Below are positions 11,534-24,455 of a stretch of 64,000 nt of DNA, one piece after another. Origin of the DNA: Himantopus leucocephalus (Eukaryota > Chordata > Aves > Charadriiformes > Recurvirostridae). The position numbers and the translations under genes were made by a program. The stretch covers positions 42,110,690 to 42,174,689 of the forward strand of contig RSEF01000005.1 of assembly GCA_003993805.1 (NCBI GenBank), written 5' to 3'. The number at the start of each line of letters is the position of its first letter. Within the stretch, counting starts at the first letter, position 1. The notes beneath the pieces are model-generated. The model was not told where the DNA came from. It searched no databases and saw nothing but the letters and a program-made list of their open reading frames with translations.

Positions 11534-14500
11534 CTGTGCACATGGCTGCGTTCATGACCAAAGGACACACTAGCTCCTTCCCGGAAGAATCAGCTTAGAA
11601 AGATGCAGTGATTGGGACTGAGGATGTAGATAGTTGCATGCCAGAGAGAAAGGCCCTGCTGACGCTACTTCTATGGTGATAGCTTGCTGAGGTTGTCAGG
11701 CTATGAAGAACTGGAATCCAAAGGCCAGTTTGCAGCAAACTTGGGAGAAATTACAGTTAATTACATTTAACTCCAGCACTCAGTGAATAGATGTGTGGAT
11801 ACTGCACCAACAATTTCACTATTAAATTAAAGGACAGGACTCTTCTTTTCCTGCAGAGGCCTTCCAAATAAGGAGGCTCTAGCTTTTAAGGCAGCCAGCC
11901 AGCAGTGGCACTGTACGCGAGAGTGGCACGTGGAGCCCAGATGTAAGTCAATAGCTGCCTATTCTGCCTGTTGTGTAAAGTGCACAGGAGTGTCTCTGAG
12001 GAGGGACACACCAAATCTGGATTGCTTTAAAAGTGCTCAGGAAGGCTTAGGCAACCAAGGCATGTGCAACATAGTTTCTGCTCCAATGGCTTTTTAATAA
12101 AGCACTGGTCCAGACTGCTTTCGTCTCAGTTCAAATTTGGATTTTGCAGGCAGGAAACAGGGCCAGGATCAGAGCCCTCTTTTGGGGGCAGTGACAACAG
12201 GGAATACCCAACTGTAATTAACCTAACTACTGGAAGGAACCTAACTGTCATTAACTCAAACCTAGCACTGAATAGAAATTAGTCCTGGTAATTGATAAAC
12301 AGTGAGTGGAGTTACCAGGCAGCAATGTGTGGACTCCACCAGTGTCTCTGTATCTCTCTGGGATCCCTGGCACAAGCAGCAATGAAGCATTTTCTCACCT
12401 CCTCCCTCGCTCCCACAAGACAGTTTCTGAAGCAGCTGGACTGTGTGCATGGCTATATGCTGTCTGCCTGCACAGCTCTCCCCAGCCCACAGAAAGGGAA
12501 AGAGAGACATCCAGAAAAGGCCATATGCCAGAAAACAAAGTCCTTACCAAAACCATCTAGCCCAAATGCTCACAGATCAGGCAGGCTCACAAAAGTATCT
12601 CAGAGAGGTCACTGGTTTGGTTGACTGGTTCATTGTCAAATTCCCTCTTTACCCATCCAAGCTGTCTTTCCCATGTACTACCTGTCAAATGTGTATTTCT
12701 AAAACACTGTTACAGCACAGGACAAAGCAGTCTAGCTCTGGCTGAGAAGTGCTTTGCTAAAAGACAGAAATGGTAGAAGCCATCCATTACAGCTGAGAAC
12801 CCCATTTTGTATAGCTGTTTGATTTCCTTTCCAAGGGTTTTGTATCTGCCCCTTTCCAAAGTTATTGTTTCTTCACTCTCAGATTTCAAAACACACTAAG
12901 AATTCATGTACTATGACAATTATTATTTTACATACTGACAACTGAAAGTTCTTGCAAGCCTTTGCCCCAATTAATTACCTTTGACATAATTACAATTTTG
13001 GGGAATGTTTCTGCTTCCTGTGGAAACTTCATATTTTTCATTTAAAAAAAAAGATCTGCCATGGTGCTCTGTAGTGGTGGTCTAAGTCCTCACCAAAGCT
13101 TCTTAGTGGGGCAGACAAGATGCATTAAAGGAGACGTAATCCACCAAAAAAGCCTAGCCTAGTGAGAAGAACAGAAAGAGAAGCACATGAGCTGTAAGTC
13201 CCAGGAAGAAGCATTTAACAGTTTAAATCCACATAGCCAGTTATTTTGGATTTCATTTTGCATGGAAAATTAAAGCATCCCCTCACACTTCCATGCTCTT
13301 CTCCAAAGATTTTCCCTCAGATCAAACAGCCTGTTTTTCCAAACAGCTCAGTCTTCTACCTAGCTCTGAAATTCTTCTATTTCTGCAGTAATCTGTGACA
13401 GGGATAACCAGAGCTGAACACGATACTCTTAGGCTATCATTCCACCATTTTTGTGTTATTTGTAGTCTATAAATTTTTTATTCTGTCCTTCAACATTGGC
13501 TGGTGAAAAGTTAGGCTCTCTGCATTTTTAGTTGAAAAACTGATACTTAAAGATAAAGATTTTAAAGCATGAAGTAAAAAGACATGCCAAATTCCAAGAT
13601 TGTTGGGTTTGTTTGGGCTTTTTTTGTCTGAGGTGATGTTTACAGCACAGAAAAATTGGAGGTGCAATGCCCAGATCCGTAAAGCTTAGGGCCTGTAAAA
13701 CTGCAGAGCAAAATTGGGAAAAAGTTTCACTCTCCCCATAACAAATAAGCCTCGCTTAGGATAGTCCTAGAACTGAAGGTCAAAAAAGGCAAGCTCCAAC
13801 AGCAATTTGGTACACAGTTTGACATCACATTGCAGGTTCATCCACAAGTCCACAAACTCTCTCCTATTTCCAGGCATTTTCCCCACTAGGGAGAATATGT
13901 TGGATGAGAATGAACATATACACTGAGATCTTAATCTAATTTTCACATATCTAAATGCAATGTATTTCACTTTGAAGAGGCCACCTGGATTAAATAGAAG
14001 TTAATTAAAACAATCCCTCATTTTTTGCTGTTTAAAACTCAAGACTTGGAAAAGGAGGGGTAAGACAGGACTTTTTATTACCCTTAGATGGTGCTAAGAG
14101 GACCCATAAATACATCTCTTCTTCCTGTGATCCCATTCATCTTGCTGCCTTTGCTACTCCTCTTTGCCAACAATCAGATCCCAGTAAACAACCTCAAGTG
14201 AAATTTGCAACTGTCAGATAAACATTAAAAATGCTTCTCTTGTCCTTTCCCATTGATAGTCCCATTAATATTGTAATAGAACAAAAAGTTATGAAAATGA
14301 ATGCATGCTGTTTTTGGAAGTGAATGATGCAGACAGCAGCTGTGAAATATATACACTTGAATATGCATAGACAAAGAGATACAGTGCACCCACAAAGAAG
14401 TGTGTATACCCTTACATGTAATAATTTAAGATACAGGATTCAGTTCTAACCTCATATTACTGTACACTGTGAAGCAACTCCATTGACTTTTGTCTGGTGT

Positions 14501-15002
14501 AAATTCAACACAAGTAAAATCAGAATTAAACTACAGTGGCTTTTTTTGAGAAAAATATCATATCTACATGATTTTTTCCGTGCTGTTATTTTTTTTAACC
14601 TTTACTTTTAGTCAGAGGCTGGAATTACAATCTGCTTTTGCGTATTTAGTACTTGCCTGCAGCATGCAAATCCCTGGTTCTATGTCTACTGTTAATAAAA
14701 AAAATCTGTAGCTCAAACTGAATGGAAAGAGTATGAAAAAAAATCATAAAGATTAAAGTCAAGTTCATTTATTCAAATTTGCTCTTTAGACACATATTAA
14801 TTCAAACAGTATTCACTAAAAGTCTCTAAAAATGAGCAGTCCTGTTCTCCCAATCCCACAATGAAAATGTTTTATCTATCTAGTGTACTCTGTCCATCTG
14901 AACCCTCACTGAAATCATTGACAGTTTTGCAAAATGAAAGACTTCAAATTTGAGTCAGGTTCCAGAATAATCCCAAAACTGTCTTAGAACATCATGAGGT
15001 AC
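11534..15002. other. Non-coding stretch, no feature seen
   Basis: About 3.5 kb, mixed to AT-rich. Overlapping short frames on both strands at 12262-12745 have ordinary composition and no domain. No repeat family, RNA gene or promoter-like segment is recognised. Confidence 0.5.
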
Positions 15003-15052
15003 TGTACATATATATATATGTACATTTTTACATATATATAAGCATATACATG
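15003..15052. repeat. TA-rich palindromic microsatellite
   Basis: A 22-base perfect palindrome (15003-15024) with an alternating TA core flanked by TGTACA, followed by a second (CA)TATATA segment ending in ATGTAC. Such alternating TA tracts form cruciforms easily and vary in length between individuals. No function is implied. Confidence 0.85.
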
Positions 15053-16796
15053 TACTGGATTTTCCTATCAGGCTTTTACATTTTCTGAGCTTTTAATATT
15101 CTACCGTTTCAAGCTTTTCTGTACAGATAAAAGCTTTGCATGATTTTAATAAAATGAGAATTCTTCAAAGGAAAGCAGGATTTCAGAGGCTGGAGTTTTA
15201 GGAATACTCCCAGGTAGAGAGGCAGCTGTGATGGGTCAGTAACCATGCAGGGAGACTCCACAGAGACAAAGTCTGCCTGAGAGGCTTTCCCTGCTTGAAC
15301 AAGACCTTAGCTCTCTGAACAAAAACATGCTGCCAGTCATATTGTTTTAATTCCCAATTTAGTGAATTTTTGTTGGGTCATTTCATAATGTCAGGCTGCA
15401 TTTAGCTGCTTCCAGTCATCTATTTCTGAAGTCCCTTAGTGTTACACGCCTAGAATTCTCTCTCTTCTGAGCCTTGTACTTTTCAAATGCAAGTCCTCCA
15501 TGCTTATACTTCTATATGCAAGCCAAAAGATACTAGTCTGGGAACACCAACTGGATCTTTCAAATCCATTGCTCTCCACTGTTCAGGTCAACTGTCATTT
15601 TGCACAGAAATCATTCCCTAGTTGACTTATGTTTATATTAAGCAGAGATAAAACAAAACAACAACAAAAAAAGGATGTTAATTTTATAGTGTTTTCTAAC
15701 ATCATAGAAATAGCCTGTCAACATTCTTAAGTTGCCAACAATCTTGAAATGTGGTATATTTTTACCTGTTATGAAACATAATTGCAAAAGTAAAATTTTT
15801 TTTGTATGTTCTCATCAAAGTCACAAAAAGGTCAGTCAGTCTTATCGGCTTTCAACTGCTCTAGTGCCTTTTGAACTGAAATTTATTTCATTCATCCACT
15901 CTGAAATACTGATTATGGAAAAATTCCACTTTAGGCTTCTGCTATTTTAATCACAGAACACTGAAAAGTAATCAACTTCTGGAATTTATATTAAATTTTC
16001 TTCTGAGTGGCAGTCAAGTTAGGTATAAGGACTACAGTTGGATGAAATGAAAAACTCACATGGGACTGTCTATGTTGCAAACTTTAGCTTAAAGTAGCTG
16101 AGAGCAAGAGACTGTACTGCAGTCACAAAATCTGGATAGTCAAATGGTACTGTGTGTTCTTCCACACACAACCTATTCTACTGGGTTAACATAAATACAA
16201 TGACTGCAGTTGCTCACACTTAAAGAATATTTCCCCAAATACCTCACAGAAAATGTTCACCATTTTTTTAGTGGTTTTCTTTGTAATTTATTGCCAAATA
16301 ATCTTTGGGCTGATGGTGCACTACACTTCAAACTAGAACATGGTCTTACAAACCTTACTGGCTACCTTCCACAAGTCGCCTGTGAGTACTACATTTCAAC
16401 AGCAACATTTACTGGAAGACTATATACAAAGATGTCAAGTTCCCTCACAATTAATTTTTTTTTTAACAGTTTGTTCAAACAGTTACCTCCCTTTATTTTG
16501 TATACCGTGTTACCATTGTCACAAAAATCTTCTTTTCTAGTAAGGAGAAAGGTTAACTGCTTACTCTGGGGTCTTGCAGTTACCCCACAGTTCACTAACA
16601 ACGAGCTTCAGCTCCAAAATGGCTTTCTGTTCACATGTTCATTGAAGCAGATCATTCGAAGTGTCATGGAGCACAGGATGAAAGAGCTTTCCACTGACTT
16701 GCCCTTGTGCTGTCATTTGCACGAGAGCAGTAGGGCTATAAAGAGTTCCCCTCCTCAAATGGGATTTTATGCCTATGCAGCACTGGTACAAATAAG
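15053..16796. other. Non-coding stretch with an unsupported long frame
   Basis: AT-rich DNA without recognisable repeats. The longest open frame of the window (16210-16866, plus, 218 codons) begins here. Its product has no recognisable domain, a low-complexity lysine run encoded by the neighbouring A tract, and no promoter or splice support. I regard it as chance and do not annotate it as a gene. Confidence 0.5.
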
Positions 16797-16830
16797 AAAA
16801 AAAAAAAAAAAAAAGACAAAAAAAAAAAAA
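16797..16830 (+). repeat. Poly-A tract
   Basis: Eighteen A residues, a GAC interruption, then thirteen A residues. It is not preceded by a recognisable retroposed gene. A slipped-strand length polymorphism or an assembly length error is likely here. Confidence 0.9.
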
Positions 16831-16843
16831 GGAGACAAATTAG

Positions 16844-16883
16844 TAGCAGTCTGCTGCTGGACATAGCAGTCTGCTGCTGGACA
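16844..16883 (+). repeat. 20-bp exact tandem duplication
   Basis: The unit TAGCAGTCTGCTGCTGGACA occurs twice with no mismatch, immediately downstream of the poly-A tract. An exact duplication suggests a recent slippage event. Confidence 0.95.
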
Positions 16884-17259
16884 TGCCCAGGAGTAATAAC
16901 CATGATACCCTGTCATGGGGGGACTTTGACAAGCAAAGGATTCACCATCTTTGTTGAGATGGAAATGCAGCCCACAGCACCAATACAAAGTTCAGTCTGA
17001 ATCTGACACTCTGTTTGCAGTTCTTTTTTTCTCGAGCCTCAGGGAAACAAGCGTGATAGAGTAGAGACAGAGCGTAGGGCAGAGCTGGAATCCTTCTTCC
17101 ACTTAACTAAAGCATCATCAGAGAGCAAGCATCAAGGAAAATAAGCGCTATGATGATCCATGTATTAACTTCCTGCCCTCCAAGGTCAGCATTTCTTAAA
17201 CCACCCAGGACATCACATTCTCTGCACAGTCTCCAGCCATTTAGCAATGGATGGCAAAG

Positions 17260-17600
17260 GAAGCTAAAGCTCTAATGCGATGAAGTGTCAAAGAGAGCTT
17301 TTTATTTAAAGAACTAGAGAAAAGAAAAGAAAATGGATATTTTAACTTTTATCTCAGAGTTAGTTAATATTCACACTTAACTGCTGAACTGGCTAAATTC
17401 TTTTCTTTTCTTAAGGACCTTTATAAATTTCATCATTAATAAAATCAGACATTCAATTAGCAGGGAATTTCTGATTGCTAACTGAGATTCCCCCCCCCCA
17501 ACAGTTTCTCTTTTTCACTCTTTCTAGTCTCTCTTTTTATTTTCCCCTCCTACCCCTGTGTCCCCCCTTCCCTGAAAAACCAGGGGAAAGTGAAAACTGA
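17260..17600. other. AT-rich stretch and pyrimidine-rich run
   Basis: The first half has scattered ATTA cores (CATCATTAATAAAATC, TCAATTAGC). A ten-base C run lies at 17490-17499, followed by a long C/T-rich segment to about 17573. It leads directly into the next candidate element and could be part of it. Confidence 0.4.
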
Positions 17601-17850
17601 CTCCATTAACCTCTGTCATTACCTAAATCCATCTCTTAATTAATATGAGTTAATATGATTAATCAAAATAATGAGACAAACCTATTAAATTAGGGTGTTT
17701 AAATTACAAATGGAAGTGGTAAAGGCAAAGGGGCTGATAACGAATAGCTGCAGTCAGAGATGGGGTTAGCTCTTGAAATGATATGTGACAATCAGCAGAG
17801 AGAATCGAGAATGAGGCGAAATAAGCAAGATCCATGTGAGAAAAATATTC
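17601..17850. promoter_or_regulatory. Candidate conserved non-coding element B
   Basis: Dense homeodomain-type cores (CTTAATTAATATG, GTTAATATGATTAATC, CTATTAAATTAGG) are followed by a segment with retained CpGs (GATAACGAATAG, AATCGAGAATGAGGCG). No coding frame or repeat family fits. Clustered TAAT cores plus CpG-retaining flanks resemble a deeply conserved developmental enhancer. Inference from composition only. Confidence 0.4.
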
Positions 17851-18154
17851 TACATGCACAAAGAATGATGTTGTTCAAATGCCTGGTAGCATTTCAGAGG
17901 ATCAGGTGTGTTAAGATAATATTTTAATCCCTTTCATGGTGGAATATAGTATAGATAACAATATGAGCATCCAATCTTTCAGCTTGCAGTTAGCTTCCAT
18001 AGGGTTGGACAGTACAGATTTTGCCCAGTTAGAGGTCCCCACTAGCAGTTTGCTGGGAATTCTGAAGCATTTGCTAGTTATATTAACACTGCCCCATGGA
18101 GACAAGATTGGACAGGTTATACATTTTGATACTGGAGGCACACAGCCTGAGCAA

Positions 18155-18260
18155 AAGCCTGCGGTCACAATACTCCATCTCCGATACTGACTTTCTTTGT
18201 GACCCAAGGCAAGTGCCGTGAACTCCTGTCTTGCTTGGCTGATTTAGATACACCATTCCT
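18155..18260 (-). mobile_element. MIR-type SINE fragment (minus strand)
   Basis: The plus strand reads the reverse complement of a MIR core: CTGACTTTCTTTGTGACC, then a GGCAAGT-like segment, a CTCCTGTCTTGC segment and a GATTTA remnant, in the order expected for an inverted MIR. Strongly diverged, with approximate ends. Confidence 0.5.
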
Positions 18261-19309
18261 AAATGTAGTTCCATATTTTCCCTAAACTAGAATCCTGAAA
18301 TCTGGCAAGCTCTGTCACTGTGGTCCTCTAAGTGCTGAAGGGAAGTTATGCCAAAAGTGACCTTTCCCCAAGAACTCAACGACAGTCAGTTTCTCATTGG
18401 ATTTCCATCACTCAAATACCTGTTTGAACTACAGTCCTGAAATCTAACTCCCTTGTTATAGACCACCAATTAAAGTAAAAATAATGTCTCTATCATAGGT
18501 CACTGTAACAACAAAAGTGATAGTCATTTTGGGAGGCGATTATGTGGAGTGTGAAGTCTTCCATTTGGAGAAATCCCTTAGCATTTTCTATTTCAGTCAA
18601 AACTATCAGCAAAGGAAATAAATGTAGCATAGAACTGATGCAGACAGAAAACTGCACTACAAACTGCTGCCAAGAGAGGCAGACTTCAAACAGGAGGAGG
18701 TGGTGGTGTTAATAAATATTTTTTGGGCATAAGTAACCCCTAAAACTAAAAAGAAGTGGGGAGAAAACAACCATATGGATAGAACATTTCAAGACCAACC
18801 CCACCCTTTGTATCTTTAGTATATCATTTGTGATCTCTATATAAAGTTGAGAGCACGCTAGAGGCTGTAAGGTTAATAAAACATACAATTGATGAAGACG
18901 CCTTGCAATATATAATTTATAGGCCACTTTAACTGCCTTTAAAAGGCTGCAACTGGCCAGGAAGTGCTCCAAATAGCAAAAGACACCTCTCTTTCTGTGG
19001 CACTCCACTGAAGTGGCAGCACAAGGACAGTGGGATAAAAACAGGAGAGAGAGAATGACTGAGCAGGAAATCATCAAGGGAGGAATAAGCTCTGAGATAG
19101 CTGTTGAAAGCTGGTTAGCCAGGGAAGATGAGAGTAGCAGGTGAAGAAGGCCCAAGAACCTTGTATACGTAGCCCAAGCCCACCCTTTTTTAGCTGGCTT
19201 TGGACTGAATTTTAAAAGGAGTTGGTGAGGTTACGGCTGGCAGCATCATTTTGTGAGCACTGGTGCCTGACCTTTGGCATCTCAGGAGATGCTGTGGAAA
19301 CCCAAGGAA
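18261..19309. other. Non-coding stretch, no feature seen
   Basis: About 1 kb without recognisable features. A minus-strand frame at 18709-19155 has no domain and looks like chance. Confidence 0.5.
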
Positions 19310-19620
19310 AAGCATGCTGAAGCGGCTAAGAATTCATTATTAATTATAATCTCATACTGGGCATTATGCTTTATTTACATTGCCCAGCTTTCTAGATTTG
19401 TCACTGAAACAAGCAAAGGTGCAATTGTTCTTCAGGAGGAAGCACAATTTCTCAAGTCAGCGATACCCAATTAATAAGGTCATGAACCCATGTAAAGTAA
19501 TGGGAAGGAAAAAAAGGGAACAGAGAGAAGATTCACAGAGTAATAATAAACCACAGTTGAGTCATTATTGCCATTTGCTTGTAGAATTTCAACCTCCTAC
19601 ATTAATGGCTTCATAAGAAG
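19310..19620. promoter_or_regulatory. Candidate conserved non-coding element I
   Basis: An AT-rich block with CATTATTAATTATAATC, CCCAATTAATAAGG and CATTAATGG cores, plus an inverted nuclear-receptor-like pair AGGTCATGAACC (19477-19488). AAACCACAG (about 19547) is RUNX-like and GAGTCATTA (about 19559) is AP-1-like. No coding frame or repeat fits. The mix of motif types is enhancer-like but unproven. Confidence 0.35.
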
Positions 19621-22600
19621 GCATGAGTGTTGAGAGTGATCACAAACATTCAAAGGAGCTTGGTAAAGAAGTTTGGAAACAGCATTTCCAGCACACCATC
19701 TGGAAAGGCACAAGTATTTGGAGGCTGAGGGGCTGAAAGGCAATAGGAAGAAATAAAAGATTATCACAGATACTCCGTGCTTGGAGGAATTATCGGGAGC
19801 TACAAGACTGTATAGTACAACAAGTGTCAGCCAAACACAAAGTGTTTTTCAATTGATGAAGTGAACAAAGAAGTAATGTTTTGAAATGCCCACTTCCACA
19901 GAATTTATCTGATGCTCATGTATCACCAGATAATTACCACCTTCTTCTCAACCCCCTTGAAAGGCAGCACAACCATAGTGACAAGGTGCTATTCCATTTC
20001 TACAGCCAATGCCTAACATAATAGACACATAGCTAAAGATTGCAGTCACACTAGTTCATATAAGAAAAAAAAGTTTTTCATTGCCACATCCTGCTTTTCT
20101 GAACAACAGCATCCTAGAGCCATACTTGGGCCAGCACCATTTCTCATGCTTTTAAGTAAATTTCTTTTCCACCAAACACAAACAGGTTACAATAAAGCCT
20201 CCGAGCAAGGAAAACATTCCAGACAGGAGGATCTAAACAATGTAGATGGCATCTGATGGCCAGACCATGCGCTGGGACAAAGTTGATGCTTACTTCTGGG
20301 TGACAGAGGTAGCATGAGGAAAAGAATGAACATTGTCTTTAAAACAAAAGCAGAAAATTAATTTTATTGTCTCTGGGCAGAAAATGTACTAGCGTGTTAT
20401 TGTCCCTCTTTGGTGAAGGGTTGAATCAAGTTCTTAAAGTACAGTTTGGATGCAAGAGAGATTTAGTTCCACCTCTCCACACCCATGCCAGCAAGGATTC
20501 AAATCCCATCGCCCATCCTTCCTCCTCACCCAAAGGAAGCACTTGGGACAAGATACTTCTCCTCAGGCAGCCTGTGTACTATTAAGATGAGGAATAGCCA
20601 TGTTCCTTCCAGTCCCCTGTCCTCTCCTACAATGTTAGCGCCTGCTGCTTGAACAAGAAACTCCCCAGAGGCACTCTCGCAAATGCCTATTGCCCAGCCT
20701 GATGCAGGAAGACTCTTGTTCTTAACACTTATCATTTGTTTATCAATCCGTAGTTCACACAACTGTCCTGACCTTTGATTCCAAATAAATTCTGAGCCTG
20801 TTAGTCAGGTCTCCCTCTGGATTAGGATTTCTGCATGTTACCGAAACAGTAATAAGCTGCTTAGTTTATTCAGACTGATTCTGGACTGTGAAATGGTGCT
20901 AAGACAGCACAGGCAGAAGTGCTCTGATTTTGAAGAGGAAAGCTTAAAACACTCCACCCCAAAGCCTCATTCAGAGCCATTCAGATGAAGGCTGTTGCTG
21001 ACTAGTGATTTTATTTTTCATCACAATTTATCAGATGAGCATCAAGCAAAGGTCACAAACACTTCTGGTTTAGGAAGGTCTTCACTAAGAGAAAATATTT
21101 AAAGAAAAACCAGCTTCACTTTATAGTGTTAGTTTCAAAATGCTGTACGTGTATAGGCACAGCTATGAATCTTGTTCACTTCCACAGAAGAGCAATAGAG
21201 AAGAGGCAAAAAGGAAAAGGTTGCTGTTGCTCACTAAAAAAATTGGCAAAATTGAAAAGGTTGAATACAGGTGCTGTGATCAATTCCCACCCCCTTTGTT
21301 TCCTTAGAAGAAGAACAACTTCAATGTTAGATTTTCAGACTTCTAAAACCCTCCACTCTTTTGTGCTCAATCTGAAAAACAGAGAGAAGGGATCTTAAAT
21401 TTCAGTTTTAACTTTAGAGTTATAGGATCTAAAGCTGGAGTCAGGAGGTAGGATTATACTTCCCTTCCTGATATGCTCAAAATTTTTCCAAAAATTCTGC
21501 AGTTTCTTTGCAAAAACTGCACCACGCAGCTGGCACCGACTGACCTGTTATCCAAAAACCATGAAGAGCAATCTGGAGAAAGAGAAGCTTCAGCTAGCTG
21601 CCAGTCCTGTTATCCTGTCTAGACTCTGAGAGTCCAGCTACAGATCCATGCCTGTCTCCTATAGGCCTCCTGGCTTTGCAAGCCCCACCAAGAGTACAAA
21701 GCAGTTGGTGAGAAAACTCAGCAAAATCTTGCAATACACCCAAGGGTGTCCCTCAGAGAAAAGGAAACATTTTCAGAGCCAGTTTTACTCCTCTGGAGTT
21801 ATTACTTCTAGGAGTGCAAGAGGACCCTCTGCATCCATTTCTTCAGTCTCTTTGATTGCAAGTCACTGCAGTAGCTTCTAATTATCTAATGGTCTGTTCA
21901 AGCCCTGGCTTCTTTGCCAAGACTACTGTCAAGGGGGCCAGCCAATGCCAGCCATGATTCTGATCCAGATGTCCACTGGCAATAGACTGGGACAAACTCA
22001 CTCCAAAGGCCAAACAGCTATTTGAGAATGCTTTCCAAGCAGTAGTGGAGCTGGATGAAAACCAGTCCCGTAGAAGTGACCTTGCACTTACATGAAGCAA
22101 TACCAAGTGTCTGGAAGGAACAAAACCTTCCAGTTACAAGTAAGCACAACAATAATTCTAGGAAGTGGAAGGTGGTGAATCGAAGATCTACTCAGGTCTC
22201 TTTTGATAGCACTGATTAGCAGCCCTGGTCCAGGTGAGCAGAGAGGGGAAGTGGCCGTGTATCTGAAACAACCAGTCCTAGGAGCTGCTCCAAAACAATG
22301 GCCCTGAAAACAGGGAAAGTAGAGCAAATGTAATGGTAAGGCTTGCTTCCGTACAGGGCAAAATCCCAAAGTACTCGTCTGCACATGAAAGCACCATACA
22401 TCAATCAGCTGCTCCATTCCTCCTCCACAGAGAAAGGAAACAGGCAAAGGAAAGGCTGTGTGGCATTTTGCAGGCACGCACTGCGTTCAGGAGAGAATGA
22501 TGCAAACCTGCCAATTCTCCCTATGATTCCAAGTAAAATTCCTTCATTTGCCACACACTGCAGCCCACGTACATAAGACAGTTGCAACAGAGACATGGCT

Positions 22601-22899
22601 TAAGCAGCTGCCACAAGTCTGCCCATGCTTGGGCAACTATCTAAATATCTCCCTAACATCTCCCTTTCTACGTACTTGTCAACACCTAATCCGTAGAACC
22701 ACTCATGAGGTTTTTTTTCCTCCTGTCTTTGGCATAATCAGCTTTGTTGGGAAATACTCAATTTGTTGAAATCTACATGTTTTGCAGGAACTCACTGTCC
22801 TGAGGAAACCTTTGCTAGAGCAGGCTCCCTAATTTGCATTGGGCCACACAGAAGCTTGCATGTATAAGGAGACCTACACGAGATATGAGAGATTTGGGC
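19621..22899. other. Non-coding stretch, no feature seen
   Basis: About 3.3 kb of mixed-composition DNA with only short chance frames, such as overlapping ones at 22088-22600 on both strands. No repeat, RNA or promoter signal is recognised. Confidence 0.5.
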
Positions 22900-22904
22900 T
22901 CAAG

Positions 22905-23010
22905 TTCCTGGTCTACTTTTCTGGACCTGAGACTCGAACTTGGCTCTTCCCCAGCATAGCTAAATGTCTTGATTGGTGTAATTTCTTCTTCTGGGAACAG
23001 TATCTCCTGT
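22905..23010 (+). mobile_element. Possible MIR-like SINE remnant
   Basis: Contains GACTCGAACTTGGCTCTTCC followed by a CTAAATGTCTTGATTGG segment, which resembles the 3' half of MIR-type SINEs (the GAACC-type box then the TAACCACTAGACCA-type end). The similarity is limited and the upstream core is not clear. Confidence 0.3.
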
Positions 23011-23573
23011 TGGAACTTTTTCACTTTGTGTGAATTAATAAGTGCTTCTTTGGCAAGGGCTCACTCCTACAGCTGCTACAGCACTAGCCTGTGGAAAAGT
23101 CCAATTCAGATTTGCTCCAGTAAATATTTGCAGTATCCCACATAAGAATCCTGACCACCTGGATACCGTCTATCCTACAAGCCAGAGATTTTTCTTTTCC
23201 TTTGACAAAGCTTCACAGAGTGCTGATTTAATCACATGTGGAACGGCAAAAAAATATGAATCACAAAATAATTCATTGGATTTGAGAAAATGAAACATAT
23301 CCGAGAAAAAGTCTTGGTCCACAGAGACTCTGGTAGGCTTTGCTTTCTACCACAGACACATCACTTTCCTTGCCAACTGTAAAGTTGCTCTAGGCAGGTT
23401 CATTAGCAAACAGCAAGAAAGAGCTGCCATTTCTTCCAGCCAAATTAAGATGAAGGAGGATGGCCAATGGACACAGAATGATCTGAGAAAGGCTTAAACA
23501 TTAATGCTATTAAATCAGTGGTAGTGCCATTACAGAGAAAGACGGCAAGGGTAAAGGGCACAAAGTGGTTGCA

Positions 23574-23588
23574 AGGGTCACTGACCCT
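23574..23588. promoter_or_regulatory. Perfect IR1 nuclear-receptor-type palindrome
   Basis: AGGGTCACTGACCCT is a perfect 7+1+7 inverted repeat. GGGTCA-N1-TGACCC matches the one-base-spaced inverted arrangement bound by RXR heterodimers such as FXR. A motif of this length can occur by chance in 64 kb only rarely, but occupancy cannot be inferred from sequence. Confidence 0.4.
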
Positions 23589-24411
23589 GGCCACAACCAC
23601 TGTGGGAATGCAGGGGTACTGCCAGGAAAGCAGCACTAGTATTTACAATAGGATCAGCCGTTGCCTCAGCTCAGTGAATCCAACTTCATTGGAAACACAA
23701 AAAAGCAGGAGAGAACATATGCCCATGTCCATTATGAGAAAGAAACAGGATGGCACTGCAGTTCTTTCTTGAGGGGGACACATAAGCCTCTGGGTTTTCA
23801 AAACAGCAGCTTTGGCTGCAAATGGTTCTGCTTAGTCTCCTGAAATCTTCTAATAGGAAATCTTACTATAAAGATCTCCCCTCAGCCTCCTCGTACTGTT
23901 CCTTCTGCTCCCTGTATCTCATATCTTCCTGTGCCTGTTTGGCTGTTCCCCATCTTTGCCTATTGATTTTCATCCAAAGCCTCTGAGTATTTCCAATATT
24001 TCCCCTCCCTTGGATCTGCAAACCCATAGGTGCAAAGAAAGGGAACACAGCAGAGCTTTTTCTGGCTTGGACCTACTGAGACTTCCTTGTCACCCTTTTA
24101 ATTTCCCACAGCTTCCCATATTGACTCCTACCAGTGGAGAAGGCCAGAAATAGCCTACCTGCATTCTAGGTTGAGGAAGAGGGATCTAGAGCAGTATGGA
24201 CCAAGAAAAGTTTTCAGTAAAGTCAAGAGCTGTAGGTGTTGGTTGAGGGGCCAGAAAATGAGATTGAGATACAGCAGGCTGGCCTGAATCGACTGAAGAC
24301 AGCAGCTTGGAAATATAGCCTAAGCTGTTAACAGAAGGCTTCTTGTCATGGTGAGAAACATACTCGTGGCTTGGGAGCACAAGATGGAAGAACGATGGGT
24401 TCTTGCAAGTT

Positions 24412-24455
24412 ATATACATATATAGAGAGTGTATATATATATACATATACACAAT
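24412..24455. repeat. TA-rich microsatellite
   Basis: Alternating TATA/CATA sequence with an AGAGAG interruption and a GTGTATATATATATACATA core. Low complexity; length variation between individuals is expected. Confidence 0.8.

Noticed and set aside
16210..16866. Longest open frame in the window (218 codons, plus)
   Set aside because: No recognisable domain, a lysine run encoded by a poly-A microsatellite, a C-terminus in a tandem duplication, and no promoter or splice support. Chance is the simpler explanation.
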